Assembly (NCBI RefSeq): GCF_025642255.1 | Contig: NZ_CP106759.1 | Location: 1,019,501 to 1,083,500, forward strand | Reading direction: 5' to 3' | DNA: 64,000 nucleotides | DNA from: Stenotrophomonas maltophilia | GTDB lineage: Bacteria > Pseudomonadota > Gammaproteobacteria > Xanthomonadales > Xanthomonadaceae | In this document: one piece after another, positions 42,995 through 52,050 of the stretch | Numbering within the stretch: position 1 is the first letter of the stretch | Layout of the letters: every line of letters begins with the position of its first letter | Made by a program: the position numbers and the translations under genes | The notes under the pieces: generated by a model | What the model saw: the letters and a program-made list of their open reading frames with translations, nothing else | Told to the model about the DNA's origin: nothing | Database searches by the model: none

Positions 42995-43635
42995 TGATTC
43001 GCGTCTGCCTGGTCGACGACCAAACCCTGGTGCGGCAGGGAATCCGCTCGCTGCTGGCGCTGGACGACGGCATCGAGGTGGTGGCCGAGGCCGGCGACGG
43101 CCGGCAGGCGGTCGAACTGGTGCCCCAGGTCCGTCCGGATGTGGTCCTGATGGACATGCGCATGCCGGTGATGTCCGGGCTGGAGGCGCTGCAGGTCCTG
43201 TCGCGGCTGGAGCAGCTGCCGCCGACCATCATCCTGACCACCTTCGACGACGACCAGCTGGTGCTGGCGGGCCTGAAGGCCGGCGCCAAGGGGTATCTGC
43301 TCAAGGACGTGACCCTGGACCAGCTGGTGGGCGCCATCCGCACCGTGGCCGACGGCGGATCGCTGGTGCAGCCGGCGGTGACCCAGCGGCTGCTGTCCGG
43401 GCTGGAACACATGCGCAATGATTTCGTCAGCCTGGACCGGCCGGACCCGCTGACCGACCGCGAGACGGAGATCCTGCGGCTGATGGCCAGCGGGTTCTCC
43501 AACAAGGAGATCGCCAATTCGCTGGGCGTGGCCGAGGGCACCATCAAGAACCATGTGTCCAACATCCTGTCCAAACTGGGCGTGCGCGACCGCACGCGGG
43601 CCGTCCTGAAGGCGTTCGAACTGCAGCTGGTCTGA
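42991..43635 (+). CDS. NarL/DesR-type response regulator
   Basis: A 214-residue regulator. The receiver domain has acidic DD at 8-9, phospho-acceptor Asp54 in VVLMDMRMPVMSG and the Lys in GAKGYLLKD. The LuxR-type HTH (LTDRETEILRLMASGFSNKE ... VAEGTIKNHVSNILSKLGV) lies at about 147-200. It is the partner of the overlapping DesK-like kinase. Targets are not evident. Confidence 0.94.
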   Translation: MMIRVCLVDDQTLVRQGIRSLLALDDGIEVVAEAGDGRQAVELVPQVRPDVVLMDMRMPVMSGLEALQVLSRLEQLPPTIILTTFDDDQLVLAGLKAGAKGYLLKDVTLDQLVGAIRTVADGGSLVQPAVTQRLLSGLEHMRNDFVSLDRPDPLTDRETEILRLMASGFSNKEIANSLGVAEGTIKNHVSNILSKLGVRDRTRAVLKAFELQLV

Positions 43636-43868
43636 CGAAAAGCCTTCTCCGGCAAAGGTTTGGCCGGCATTCCCGGGCCCCGGGGCGGGTTGCCCCCTAC
43701 ATGTGGGGCGGCCGGATGCGCTACCCTGCCAATCCTTTGTCCATACAAATACGCAGCCGGCAGGGAAACCGGTGCGCCAATCCCGATAAACAATGCCCGC
43801 GAAGCCTGCTAGGATTGGCGCTTCGCTTCAATCAACCCGGCCGTGGGATCGGCCCCGGAGACTCCTGA
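43636..43868. other. Intergenic region between response regulator and SRPBCC gene
   Basis: 233 bp with no good ORF. It holds GC-rich self-complementary stretches after the regulator stop (around GGGCCCCGGGGC) but no clear T-run terminator. An AT-richer patch (43738-43795) and a TAGGAT -10-like hexamer near 43811 probably form the promoter of the SRPBCC gene. Confidence 0.5.
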
Positions 43869-44942
43869 ATGACCCGTATTATCGAGTTCCTGATCGCCTT
43901 GGGGATCGTGGCTGGCCTGTTCGTCATCATTGGCGTATGTCTGCCGGGCGAGCGCCACATCACCGAAAGCATCGAGACCAACCGCAAGATGACGATCGTG
44001 TACGACACGGTCAGCAGCCTGCGCCGCTTCAAGGACTGGAACCCGCTGGTACTGCGCGATCCCGCCGTTGAACTGAAGCTGTCCGGCCCGGCCTCCGGCG
44101 TCGGTGCCACCCTCGACTTCTCCTCCAAGGACCTGGGCAACGGTTCCTGGAAGGTGACCGAGGCCGAAGAGAACAAGCGTGTTGTGATCGCCATCGAAGA
44201 CCCGACCAAGGGTCACGACAAGGTCACCACCTTCAATCTGGAGCCGACCGGCAAGGGTGGTCGCAACGTCAAGATCACCCAGGACTACTCGGTGAAGTAC
44301 GGCTTCGACCTGTTCGGTCGCTACGCCGGCCTGTATGTCAGCCGCCAGATCGGCGACGACATCAAGCTGGGCCTGTCGCGCATGGCGAACATGCTGGCCA
44401 CCGTGCCGAACGTCGACTACCGCACCCCGGAAGCGCCGCTGACCGATCTGGGTATCGTGCAGGTGCCGGCCGAAGACCTGCTGGTCGTCAACGCCGGCAA
44501 CGTCGACCGCGGCCAGGACACCATCACCAAGTCCATCAAGGACAACCAGGAGTGGATCAAGCGCGTGATGGAGGCCAATGGCCTTGAAGCCGCCGGTCCG
44601 TTCCGCATCATCACCACCGATTTCGGTGCCGAGAAGTACGCCTTCGACATCGCACAGCCGGTGAAGAAGAAGGGTACCGAAGGTGCCACCGGTGAGGAGC
44701 TGACCGTCAAGATCGACGGTGGTGCCCCGGTCAAGTACGTGCATGTCGCCCCGCATCGTTCGGCGCATGCGGCCTACACCGGTCACATGGCCGGCCTGGA
44801 CGTGGCCCGCAACGGCCTGCGTGCGTGGGCAGTGACCTCGGGCAACGAAGTCATCGACCGTCCGTACGAATCGTGGAAGGACGGCGTGGACAAGTCGTTC
44901 ACCCAGGAAGGCACCTACGACATCTACTGGGCCGTCAAGTAA
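43869..44942 (+). CDS. SRPBCC/polyketide cyclase-like protein with membrane anchor
   Basis: A 357-residue protein. Residues about 5-25 form a membrane anchor (IEFLIALGIVAGLFVIIGVC). Residues about 35-175 show an SRPBCC (START-like) ligand-binding fold with FKDWNPLVLRDP and a long beta sheet region. The C-terminal half (about 195-357) resembles GyrI-like/SOUL effector domains (SHEGxY-like end APHRSAHAAYTGHMAGLDVA). CCGGAG precedes the ATG. No enzyme role can be assigned. It is followed by a strong terminator. Confidence 0.82.
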   Translation: MTRIIEFLIALGIVAGLFVIIGVCLPGERHITESIETNRKMTIVYDTVSSLRRFKDWNPLVLRDPAVELKLSGPASGVGATLDFSSKDLGNGSWKVTEAEENKRVVIAIEDPTKGHDKVTTFNLEPTGKGGRNVKITQDYSVKYGFDLFGRYAGLYVSRQIGDDIKLGLSRMANMLATVPNVDYRTPEAPLTDLGIVQVPAEDLLVVNAGNVDRGQDTITKSIKDNQEWIKRVMEANGLEAAGPFRIITTDFGAEKYAFDIAQPVKKKGTEGATGEELTVKIDGGAPVKYVHVAPHRSAHAAYTGHMAGLDVARNGLRAWAVTSGNEVIDRPYESWKDGVDKSFTQEGTYDIYWAVK

Positions 44943-44973
44943 GCGCTGGCTGACCCATGTAGTGTTGGACACG

Positions 44974-45006
44974 AAAACGCGCCGCTTCCTGCGGCGCGTT
45001 TTTTTT
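44974..45006 (+). terminator. Intrinsic terminator of SRPBCC gene
   Basis: A 10-bp stem AACGCGCCGC and GCGGCGCGTT with loop TTCCT, followed by eight T. It lies about 30 bp after the stop codon. Confidence 0.95.
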
Positions 45007-45050
45007 CATCCCGCGTCCGCCGCCGGGCGGGCGCCGCGCAAGGAGCAGTC

Positions 45051-45422
45051 ATGTTCAATCTGGAACGACGTGCGCGTAAGCCCTCGCTGCTGGCCTGCAT
45101 CGGTGCGCTGTTGGCGGCCGCTTCGATCGGCCTGTCGGCCTATGCCTCGCATGGCGTGTCCGATCCGCAGGCGCAGCAGCATCTGAACATGGCGGCGCTG
45201 TATGCGTTCGCCCATGGTGCCGTGCTGGTTGCAGTGGGACGGCGCGCGCAGGGCGTGATCGCACATCTGGCGCTGTACGTGCTGCTGCTGGGCGTCGTGC
45301 TGTTCTCCGGCAGCCTGGTGGGCAGCGCGCTCTGGCAGTGGCCTACCCGGCTGGCGCCTGTGGGCGGCACCAGCCTGATGATGGGATGGGTGCTGCTGGC
45401 GATCGACGCCCTGCGGCGGTGA
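45051..45422 (+). CDS. DUF423 family small membrane protein
   Basis: A 123-residue protein with four membrane helices. The blocks IGALLAAASIGLSAYASHG and LALYVLLLGVVLFSGSLVGS are typical of DUF423 (YgdD-like). AAGGAG lies 6 nt before the ATG. Function unknown. Confidence 0.9.
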   Translation: MFNLERRARKPSLLACIGALLAAASIGLSAYASHGVSDPQAQQHLNMAALYAFAHGAVLVAVGRRAQGVIAHLALYVLLLGVVLFSGSLVGSALWQWPTRLAPVGGTSLMMGWVLLAIDALRR

Positions 45423-45441
45423 GGGCAGTGCGGGGAGGGGC

Positions 45442-46248
45442 TCAGCCGTTGGCCGGTCTCCAGCACCAGTGCCAGGGCTCGTAGACGATCCCGTGCGGGT
45501 TGCCGCGCGGGTAGCTCAGGTGGAATCCATGCCCGCGGGCGTGCGCCTGCAGCCACGCGAACGCATCGGTACGCTCGAACGATTCCTCTGCAGGTGCATC
45601 GCCCGGGGTGCCGATATCCAGTGCGTGCCCGCTGTGGTGCTCGCTGAAGCCCGGCGCGGCGTTGACCTTCAGGATCTCCGCCACGCTCAGGCCGCGGCCG
45701 CGCTTCCGCTCGAAGATTCCCAACTGGTACGCATGGCTGCGGAAGCCGGAAATGGCATCCAGGGCAACGCCATCGCGGGCCGCGTGCAGGCGCATCCGCC
45801 GCCACCCCTGCGCCGCGTCGCGGCGCAACCACAGGGGCCGCGAAAAGCGATCGCGGCCGGCGAAATGCAGCAGGCACGGCTCGGCTTCCAGCGGCAGCCC
45901 GGTGTCATCCGCGTAACCCTGCGCATCCAGGCCAAGGTGCTGCAGGCGTTGCTGCAAGCCCGCCAGGGGCAGCCATCGCTGCTCCAGTGCCGCAGCGACA
46001 GGGCGTGACGCGCGGGCATCCAGCAGTGCCAGCGCCTCCTCCACGCCAGGCTCGTGCGGCAGACGCGGCACCAGCGAATGAACGCCCTGCGTCAGCACGG
46101 CGGCCAGATAGCGGCCATCGCGCTTGCGCCGCAGCACCCAGCGGGCCCGCGCCAGCAGGCGTGCATCGAGGTTGCTGCGCGCGCGCAGCAGATCGGCCGG
46201 CCACAGTTCGATGGCCTCGGTGTTCAGCAGCAGCGGTCGGCGATGCAT
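45442..46248 (-). CDS. M15 family D-alanyl-D-alanine carboxypeptidase (VanY-like)
   Basis: A 268-residue protein whose C-terminal half is an M15B peptidase: SGFRSHAYQ, the zinc motif SEHHSGHALDIG (SxHxxGxAxD form) and EPWHW, which gives the last His ligand. It trims peptidoglycan stem peptides. There is no obvious signal peptide at this start, which is odd for a cell-wall enzyme; the N-terminal half (about residues 1-115) matches no domain I know. It is the last gene of a six-gene minus-strand cluster, 9 bp after the PH-like gene. Confidence 0.88.
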   Translation of the reverse strand: MHRRPLLLNTEAIELWPADLLRARSNLDARLLARARWVLRRKRDGRYLAAVLTQGVHSLVPRLPHEPGVEEALALLDARASRPVAAALEQRWLPLAGLQQRLQHLGLDAQGYADDTGLPLEAEPCLLHFAGRDRFSRPLWLRRDAAQGWRRMRLHAARDGVALDAISGFRSHAYQLGIFERKRGRGLSVAEILKVNAAPGFSEHHSGHALDIGTPGDAPAEESFERTDAFAWLQAHARGHGFHLSYPRGNPHGIVYEPWHWCWRPANG

Positions 46249-46257
46249 GTCCGCAGC

Positions 46258-46851
46258 TTACTGCCGTGGCGCGGCTGCGGCCACCTTGCGCAGGGCGTCA
46301 AGCAATGCCTGTGGGCGTTCCATGCTCAGCAGCAGGGTGCTGCCGCCGCGCACCGGGATCGCCAGCGTGCGGTGACGGTCGGTGACCAGGGCGAAGCCCT
46401 TGCCGCCGCCCTGCAGCCGCATATGCCCGGAATAGAAGCCGGGCATCGAGTAGCCGTTGGTCTTGAAGCGGATGCCATAGCGGCGGTCCTGCGCCAGGTC
46501 CACCACCTCGGCCTGGTCCAGCAGCATGTCGCGCACCGGTGTACGCCGTCGGTACAGCGTCGAGCGCACATCCAGCACGCCACCCACCAGCTCCACGCGG
46601 CGGCGGAAGAACGAAGTACCCAGGCCCACGCCGATCAGCACCAGCACGGCGATGCTCCATGCCGCGCTGCCGTTCATCAGGAAGAACGGCGGCGACAGGG
46701 TGACTTCCATCCATGGTGCAGGCGCACGCGTGCGGCTGAACTGCACGTACACGCTGATGACCAGCACGGCCAGCACCGGCAACAGCACCCACAGCACGCG
46801 CAGGGGTGAACTGCCAGCCAGCTCGAACGGACGGGCTTCATTGGGGCTCAT
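46258..46851 (-). CDS. PH-like (DUF304-type) membrane protein
   Basis: A 197-residue protein with two N-terminal helices (VLWVLLPVLAVLVISVYVQF and AWSIAVLVLIGVGLGTSFF) followed by a beta-rich domain that resembles bacterial PH-like folds (VELVGGVLDVRSTLYRRRTP, RYGIRFKTNGYSMPGFYSGH). ATG 46851 overlaps the TGA of the upstream hydrolase gene by 4 bp. The role is unknown. Confidence 0.75.
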   Translation of the reverse strand: MSPNEARPFELAGSSPLRVLWVLLPVLAVLVISVYVQFSRTRAPAPWMEVTLSPPFFLMNGSAAWSIAVLVLIGVGLGTSFFRRRVELVGGVLDVRSTLYRRRTPVRDMLLDQAEVVDLAQDRRYGIRFKTNGYSMPGFYSGHMRLQGGGKGFALVTDRHRTLAIPVRGGSTLLLSMERPQALLDALRKVAAAAPRQ

Positions 46852-48137
46852 CGTTGTGCCTCCACCCATCGGGCGATGTCATCGATCAACCCCGCATCGA
46901 CATGGCCGGGCCGGGTGTACTCCTTCAACGAACTCGGGCCGCTGCCAGCGATGCCGATGTGGTTCAGCGCCGGATAGGTCCGCCACTGCACATCGTCGCG
47001 CCGGGCGAGGGCCTTCTGCCAGAGTGCCCAGTCGGCATCGGGAACCTGGAAATCGCGCCCGCCATGCAGCATCAGCAGCGGTGCGCGCAGCCGCTGTGCA
47101 TCGGCGCGGGCATCTACGGCTTCGATGCTCTTCCAGAAGGACTGCGGAACGCCGAGTGGCAGTTCGCTGGCGGGTACCGGCGTGCTGCCACGTGCTGCGG
47201 CGATCTGGCTGTCCAGTTTGTCCAGTAGCGCCTGACCGGCCGCGCTGATGTCGCCGTCCAGGCTCAGCAGGTAGCGGTTCTGTTCCGGCAGCAGGTCCAG
47301 CAGCGTGCGCGCGGGAGCGGCCCACAGGATGGCGCCACGCGCCTGTGGCCAGCGGCTGGCGATGCGTGGCGCAAGCATGCCGCCCTGGCTGTGGCCGAGC
47401 ACGAACACGCGGCGGCCGTCGATGCGCGGGTCGCTGGCGACGGCCTCCAGTGCCGCCACCGCATCGTCGGTGGATTCGTCATCGACAGTGAAGGTGCCGC
47501 TCTGGAAATCCTGGGGCCGGGCGAGAGTGCGCTTGTCGTAGCGCAGTACCGCGATTCCGTGCGCGGCGAGGCCACGGGCGATATCGAGGAAGGGACGGTT
47601 GCCGCCGATGGTTTCGTCACGGTCCTGCGGGCCCGAGCCGTGCACCAGCACCACTGCCGGGAACGGGCCTTTGCCCTTGGGCAGCGCCAGCGTGCCGGGC
47701 AGCGCACCGCGTGTCTGCGGCACACTGAAATCAACTTCGCTGTAGGTCGCATCGGCCGGCGGCGGCGGTGCCTTGGCCGCGGGGGCGGGGCGCAGCAGCA
47801 GGCCGGCGACCTTGTCCTGTGCATCCACGGCCACCTGCGCGATCACCGCGCCACCGGTGAACTGCAGCGGAACTTCCACCAGGTGCAGGCCCTGCTGCTC
47901 GCTGCTGCGGGCCTGGCCGCGCTGCTGCAGTTCGCCCAGGGACCGCCACACGCTGTCGAGCTTCTCGGCGGGAACGGCACGGGCCATCTGCGGGGTCAGC
48001 ATCGCCTCCGCATCGGCGATGCGGCCGGCCTGCAGGTGGTCCAGCAACCGGGCGGCAACCTGCTGCGGTTCGGCGGCGAATGCGCCACCGCTCAGCAGCG
48101 CCAGTGAAAGGGCGAACAGCGAACGGCGGGTCTGCAT
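46848..48137 (-). CDS. Exported alpha/beta hydrolase with DUF3887-like N-terminus
   Basis: A 429-residue protein with a signal peptide (LFALSLALLSGGAFA), an N-terminal helical DUF3887-like domain (about 25-115; AARLLDHLQAGRIADAEAML) and an alpha/beta-hydrolase domain. The nucleophile is in LGHSQGGMLAPRIA, oxyanion HGSGPQDRDE, Asp in LHGGRDFQVPD and His in NHIGIAG. It is an esterase or peptidase-like enzyme of the periplasm with unknown substrate. It lies 2 bp after the DUF4177 gene stop. Confidence 0.9.
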   Translation of the reverse strand: MQTRRSLFALSLALLSGGAFAAEPQQVAARLLDHLQAGRIADAEAMLTPQMARAVPAEKLDSVWRSLGELQQRGQARSSEQQGLHLVEVPLQFTGGAVIAQVAVDAQDKVAGLLLRPAPAAKAPPPPADATYSEVDFSVPQTRGALPGTLALPKGKGPFPAVVLVHGSGPQDRDETIGGNRPFLDIARGLAAHGIAVLRYDKRTLARPQDFQSGTFTVDDESTDDAVAALEAVASDPRIDGRRVFVLGHSQGGMLAPRIASRWPQARGAILWAAPARTLLDLLPEQNRYLLSLDGDISAAGQALLDKLDSQIAAARGSTPVPASELPLGVPQSFWKSIEAVDARADAQRLRAPLLMLHGGRDFQVPDADWALWQKALARRDDVQWRTYPALNHIGIAGSGPSSLKEYTRPGHVDAGLIDDIARWVEAQR

Positions 48138-48139
48138 GG

Positions 48140-48319
48140 TCAGAGCTCCTTCTTGAAGACCAGCACCGCTGCGCTCATCGGCGCGGGGATCACGATGTTG
48201 ACCAGCTCCCAGCCAAGCTGGCCCTGCTTGTTCAACGCCTCCTGCACGGCTTCGGTCTTCATGCTGCCCATCAGCGTCGAGGGCACTTCCAGGGTCTGGT
48301 ACGTCCAGCGCTTGCTCAT
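48140..48319 (-). CDS. DUF4177 small protein
   Basis: A 59-residue protein: [20 protein letters not shown] and the family-typical [16 protein letters not shown]. The start codon shares bases with the stop of the ribbon-helix-helix gene (ATGA overlap). Function unknown; DUF4177 proteins form small ferredoxin-like beta/alpha folds. Confidence 0.85.
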   Translation of the reverse strand: MSKRWTYQTLEVPSTLMGSMKTEAVQEALNKQGQLGWELVNIVIPAPMSAAVLVFKKEL

Positions 48320-48495
48320 TCCTTCTCCTCCTGAGGTGGCTTGGGATGCGGCAGCCTGCCGGCCTTGCGCAGCGCGTCGCGCAGCAGGTACTCGATCTGC
48401 GCGTTGAGGCTGCGCAGTTCGTCGTCGGCCCAGCGCTGCGCCGCGGCCAGGACGTCGGCGTTGATGCGCAGTGGATAGGCTTTCTTCTCGCTCAT
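48316..48495 (-). CDS. Arc-like ribbon-helix-helix protein
   Basis: A 59-residue protein. [20 protein letters not shown] has the single beta strand (AYPLRIN) followed by two helices ([20 protein letters not shown] and [14 protein letters not shown]) of the Arc/MetJ fold, typical of small DNA-binding proteins paired with SPFH genes. It overlaps DUF4177 by 4 bp and lies 45 bp after the SPFH stop. It probably binds the 17-bp palindrome at 49453-49469 and controls the operon. Confidence 0.88.
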   Translation of the reverse strand: MSEKKAYPLRINADVLAAAQRWADDELRSLNAQIEYLLRDALRKAGRLPHPKPPQEEKE

Positions 48496-48540
48496 GGATG
48501 CTCCTGGCGGGGCGGTGGGGCGCCCCGTTGCGAGGGTGAT

Positions 48541-49422
48541 TCAGTACAGCGAACCGGCGTTGACGATCGGCTGCGTGCCCCGGTCCGAACACAGCACGGT
48601 CAACAGGTTGCTGACCATGTGCGCCTTGCGTTCCTCGTCCAGCTGCACCACGCCGTTCTTCTGCAGTTCGCCCAGGGCCATCTCGACCATGCCGACCGCA
48701 CCGGCAACGATGCGCGTGCGTGCCGCGATCACCGCGTTGGCCTGCTGGCGCTGCAGCATGGCCTGGGCGATTTCGGCAGCGTAGGCCAGGTGGCTGATGC
48801 GTGCGTCGATCACCTGCACGCCGGCGTCGGCCAGGCGCTCGGCCAACTCGTTCTTCAGGTGCTGGGAGATCTCGCTGGCGTGGCTGCGCAGCGCCAGCTG
48901 GCCCTCTTCATGCTGGTCGTAGGGATAGCTGGTGGCCATCGCGCGCAGCGCCGATTCGGACTGGATGTGCACGAAGCTCTCGTAGTCGTCCACGTTGTAG
49001 ACCGCTTCGGAGGCATCGACCACCTGCCAGACGATCACTGCGGCGATCTCGATCGGGCTGCCATCGAGCTCGTTGACCTTCAGCTTGCCGCTTTCGAAAT
49101 TGCGCACGCGCTGGCTGACGTGGCGCTTGCTGTAGAAGGGGTTGTTCCAGCGCAGGCCATTGTCTTTCACGGTGCCGACGTACTTGCCGAACAGGCTCAC
49201 CACCGCGGCCTGGTTCGGCTGCACGGTGTACAGGCCCGCCAGCGCGAACAGCGCCACCACCGCGACCAGCGCGCCAACCAGCATCATCAGCAGGTTGGGG
49301 GAGCCGGTCGACGCCTTGGCGGCGATGCCCAGCACGAACAGCACACCGCCGAAGACGGCGACGAGCAATGCGCCCGCCAGAGTGCCCAGGCCGTTGAGGG
49401 AGGACAGCGACTTCTCTTTCAT
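48541..49422 (-). CDS. SPFH/Band 7 domain membrane protein
   Basis: A 293-residue protein with two N-terminal membrane helices (about 12-35 and 43-65) and an SPFH domain ([19 protein letters not shown] ... [19 protein letters not shown]). The C-terminal coil includes [19 protein letters not shown], as in slipin/prohibitin relatives. Such proteins build membrane microdomain scaffolds. It heads the operon SPFH-RHH-DUF4177-hydrolase-PH-M15 and is divergent from purT. Confidence 0.92.
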   Translation of the reverse strand: MKEKSLSSLNGLGTLAGALLVAVFGGVLFVLGIAAKASTGSPNLLMMLVGALVAVVALFALAGLYTVQPNQAAVVSLFGKYVGTVKDNGLRWNNPFYSKRHVSQRVRNFESGKLKVNELDGSPIEIAAVIVWQVVDASEAVYNVDDYESFVHIQSESALRAMATSYPYDQHEEGQLALRSHASEISQHLKNELAERLADAGVQVIDARISHLAYAAEIAQAMLQRQQANAVIAARTRIVAGAVGMVEMALGELQKNGVVQLDEERKAHMVSNLLTVLCSDRGTQPIVNAGSLY

Positions 49423-49452
49423 GGCAGTACGTCCTTGAGGGTTCGAGGCGAC

Positions 49453-49469
49453 GATATCAAATTGATATC
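49453..49469. promoter_or_regulatory. 17-bp palindrome, likely operator of SPFH operon
   Basis: GATATCAAATTGATATC: perfect 8-bp arms around a central A, 31 bp upstream of the SPFH start codon in the only AT-rich stretch of this intergenic space. The ribbon-helix-helix protein of the same operon is the prime candidate to bind it. It may also influence purT, 84 bp away. Confidence 0.7.
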
Positions 49470-49552
49470 AGATGGCGACTACCGTTCGTCGGGAACCGCC
49501 GCTGGACCGGCTAGAATGCCCACCCGCCTTCACATCACTGCCGGACCCCTCC

Positions 49553-50740
49553 ATGGCCAAGCTCGGAACCCCCCTCTCGCCCTCCGCCACCCGTGTGCTG
49601 CTGCTGGGCTCGGGCGAACTCGGCAAGGAAGTGGCCATCGAGCTGCAGCGGCTGGGCGTGGAGGTGATCGCCGCCGACCGCTACGCCGATGCGCCCGCCA
49701 TGCAGGTCGCGCATCGTTCGCACGTGATCGACATGCTGGATGCGATGGCGCTGCGTGCGCTGATCGCCCAGGAACAGCCTCATCTGGTGGTGCCGGAGAT
49801 CGAGGCGATCCACACCGAGACGCTGGTACAGCTGGAACAGGAGCAGGGCCTGCGGGTGATCCCCACCGCGCGTGCCGCACGCCTGACCATGGACCGTGAG
49901 GGCATCCGCCGCCTGGCTGCCGAGACGCTGGGCCTGCCAACCTCGCCCTACCGCTTTGTCGATACCGAGGCGGAGTACCGCGCCGCCGTGGCCGCCATCG
50001 GCCTGCCGTGCGTGGTCAAGCCGGTGATGTCCTCCTCGGGCAAGGGACAGAGCACGCTGCGCAGCGAAGCGGACATCGCGCCGGCCTGGGAGTATGCGCA
50101 GACCGGCGGCCGCGCGGGCGCCGGCCGCTGCATCGTCGAGGGCTTCATCGATTTCGACTACGAGATCACTCTGCTGACCGTGCGCCACGCGGCAGGTACC
50201 TCGTTCTGCGCGCCGATCGGTCATCTGCAGAAGGACGGCGATTACCGCGAAAGCTGGCAGCCGCAGCCGATGTCGGACAAGGCGCTGGCGCGTGCGGAGG
50301 AGATCTCGCGTGCGATCACCGATGACCTGGGTGGCTGGGGCCTGTTCGGCGTGGAGCTGTTCGTGAAGGGCGATGAAGTGTGGTTCAGCGAAGTGTCCCC
50401 GCGCCCGCACGACACTGGCCTGGTGACGCTGGTATCGCAGGAACTGAGCGAGTTCGCGCTGCACGCACGCGCCATCCTGGGCCTGCCGGTTCCGGTGATC
50501 CGCCAGAGTGGTCCGTCGGCATCCTGTGCATTGCTGGCGCAGGGCGAAGGCGTGCCGTACTTCAACAACGTCGCTGCCGCACTGCAGGTGCCGGATACGG
50601 CCGTGCGCCTGTTCGGCAAGCCGAGCGTGCACGGTCAGCGCCGTGTCGGCGTCACCCTGGCGCGCGCCGACACCATCGACGAGGCGCGCTCGATCGCCCG
50701 TGATGCCGCCGACGCCATCGGCGTCGAGCTGCGTCCGTAA
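49553..50740 (+). CDS. purT: Formate-dependent phosphoribosylglycinamide formyltransferase PurT
   Basis: A 395-residue ATP-grasp enzyme that converts GAR, formate and ATP to formyl-GAR in purine synthesis without folate. Family blocks: [50 protein letters not shown] and [17 protein letters not shown] 49553 fits the family start. A TAGAAT -10-like hexamer at 49511-49516 may be its promoter. Confidence 0.96.
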   Translation: MAKLGTPLSPSATRVLLLGSGELGKEVAIELQRLGVEVIAADRYADAPAMQVAHRSHVIDMLDAMALRALIAQEQPHLVVPEIEAIHTETLVQLEQEQGLRVIPTARAARLTMDREGIRRLAAETLGLPTSPYRFVDTEAEYRAAVAAIGLPCVVKPVMSSSGKGQSTLRSEADIAPAWEYAQTGGRAGAGRCIVEGFIDFDYEITLLTVRHAAGTSFCAPIGHLQKDGDYRESWQPQPMSDKALARAEEISRAITDDLGGWGLFGVELFVKGDEVWFSEVSPRPHDTGLVTLVSQELSEFALHARAILGLPVPVIRQSGPSASCALLAQGEGVPYFNNVAAALQVPDTAVRLFGKPSVHGQRRVGVTLARADTIDEARSIARDAADAIGVELRP

Positions 50741-50744
50741 GCCG

Positions 50745-50769
50745 GTAGCGCCGCGCCGCGCCCGGCGGC
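50745..50769 (+). repeat. Degenerate SMAG-like palindrome
   Basis: GTAGCGCCGCGCCGCGCCCG followed by GCGGC, resembling GTAGCGCCGGGCCATGCCCG but with a worn centre. It lies 5 bp after the purT stop codon. Confidence 0.5.
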
Positions 50770-50806
50770 TTTCTGCAAGGCAGAGCAGCGCGCCTGGCGC
50801 CTGGGG

Positions 50807-52012
50807 TCACTTCACATCCACCCACACCAGGTGGTGGTCGCTGCCGTCGGCAATCTTCGCGTCAGGGCTGTTGCTGGCTGGCCAGAACACGCCACTGCCC
50901 ACGTACTGGAACCCGGTGGAAGGCAGCACGTAATCCAGTCGCAGGGTGCCGGACTTCGGGCCAAAGTCGCCGGTGGCGTGGAAGGGCGCACCCTTACGCA
51001 CGATGCCCTTGGCGGCATAGGCGAGGCTGGTTTCCTCACCCCCCGCGCTGCGCGGGGTGGGGTAGCGCAATACGCGTGCGTTCTCGATCAGTTCGACGAT
51101 CGCCTCGTGGCGGCCATCGCCGTCGACCGGGTCGTTGTTGAGATCGCCGAGGATCACGAAGCGTGCATCCTGCGCCAGACCTCCGCACTGGCCCTTGTCG
51201 TCGCACAGCCAGGGCTTGTCACCCGCGGTGAGATACTCCTGCCACAGGCGCAGTTCGTCGTGGTTGCGCGCCGCGTTGCGCTTTTCCGGGCCGTCGAACA
51301 CCGGCGGCGTCGGGTGCGAGACCAGCGCATGCACCACGCCTGCCGGGGTCTGCACCGGTACATCCCAGTGCGACTTCGACGACAGGCGCAGCTTCGACCA
51401 CACGGCGTCGCTGTAGAAGCTCTGCCCGCTGCGCGGATCGACCGGACGGATCGCGCCCGGCATCGTGCTCCACTTCAGCAGCTGGAAGCTGCGTACCCTG
51501 GCTTCATCGATCGGGTAGCGCGACAGCACCAGCATGCCGTACTGGCCCGGGTGCAGGCCGTAGCCCCAGGCATCGTTGCCACGGCTGCGACCTTCGCCGC
51601 CGACCACGCCGTTGTTGTCCAGGTCCAGGCCACTGGGCACGCCGGTGTTGACCGGGGCCAGGTAGCGGTAGGCGAAGTGCAGCGGCGCGCCGCCGCCCGG
51701 CTGCGCCACTTCCAGGTAGCGCTTCTGGAACAGGTCGGCGGCGCGATGGGCGTCGTCGAAATCGAATTCGTTCAGCAGCACCAGGTCCGGGCGCACCTGC
51801 TGCAGCACGGCGGCAATCTTGCGCGCATGCGCGCTGTCGCCTTCAAGCTCCCGGATCAGGCCGCCGGCCTCATCGGAGTACAGCGACGTGTTGTAGGTGG
51901 CCAGGCGCAGCGATGCAGACGGTGTTTCGGTCATCGCAGGGGTCCTGGCAAGAGCAGGGGCCGCAGCGCCACACAGCAGGGCCAGGGCAAGAATCAGGGG
52001 TTGGGTGTTCAT
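50807..52012 (-). CDS. Exported endonuclease/exonuclease/phosphatase (EEP) family protein
   Basis: A 401-residue protein with a signal peptide (MNTQPLILALALLCGAAAPALA) and an EEP fold: RLATYNTSLYSDE at the start, VLLNEFDFDDA (catalytic Glu), VSHPTPPVFDGPEKRN, GDLNNDPVDGDG and the terminal SDHHLVWVD (catalytic His). It could act on extracellular nucleic acid or phosphodiesters. Convergent with purT. Confidence 0.9.
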   Translation of the reverse strand: MNTQPLILALALLCGAAAPALARTPAMTETPSASLRLATYNTSLYSDEAGGLIRELEGDSAHARKIAAVLQQVRPDLVLLNEFDFDDAHRAADLFQKRYLEVAQPGGGAPLHFAYRYLAPVNTGVPSGLDLDNNGVVGGEGRSRGNDAWGYGLHPGQYGMLVLSRYPIDEARVRSFQLLKWSTMPGAIRPVDPRSGQSFYSDAVWSKLRLSSKSHWDVPVQTPAGVVHALVSHPTPPVFDGPEKRNAARNHDELRLWQEYLTAGDKPWLCDDKGQCGGLAQDARFVILGDLNNDPVDGDGRHEAIVELIENARVLRYPTPRSAGGEETSLAYAAKGIVRKGAPFHATGDFGPKSGTLRLDYVLPSTGFQYVGSGVFWPASNSPDAKIADGSDHHLVWVDVK

Positions 52013-52050
52013 GCCGCCTATTGTGCACCCCGCCCGGTGTCAGCGGTTTG

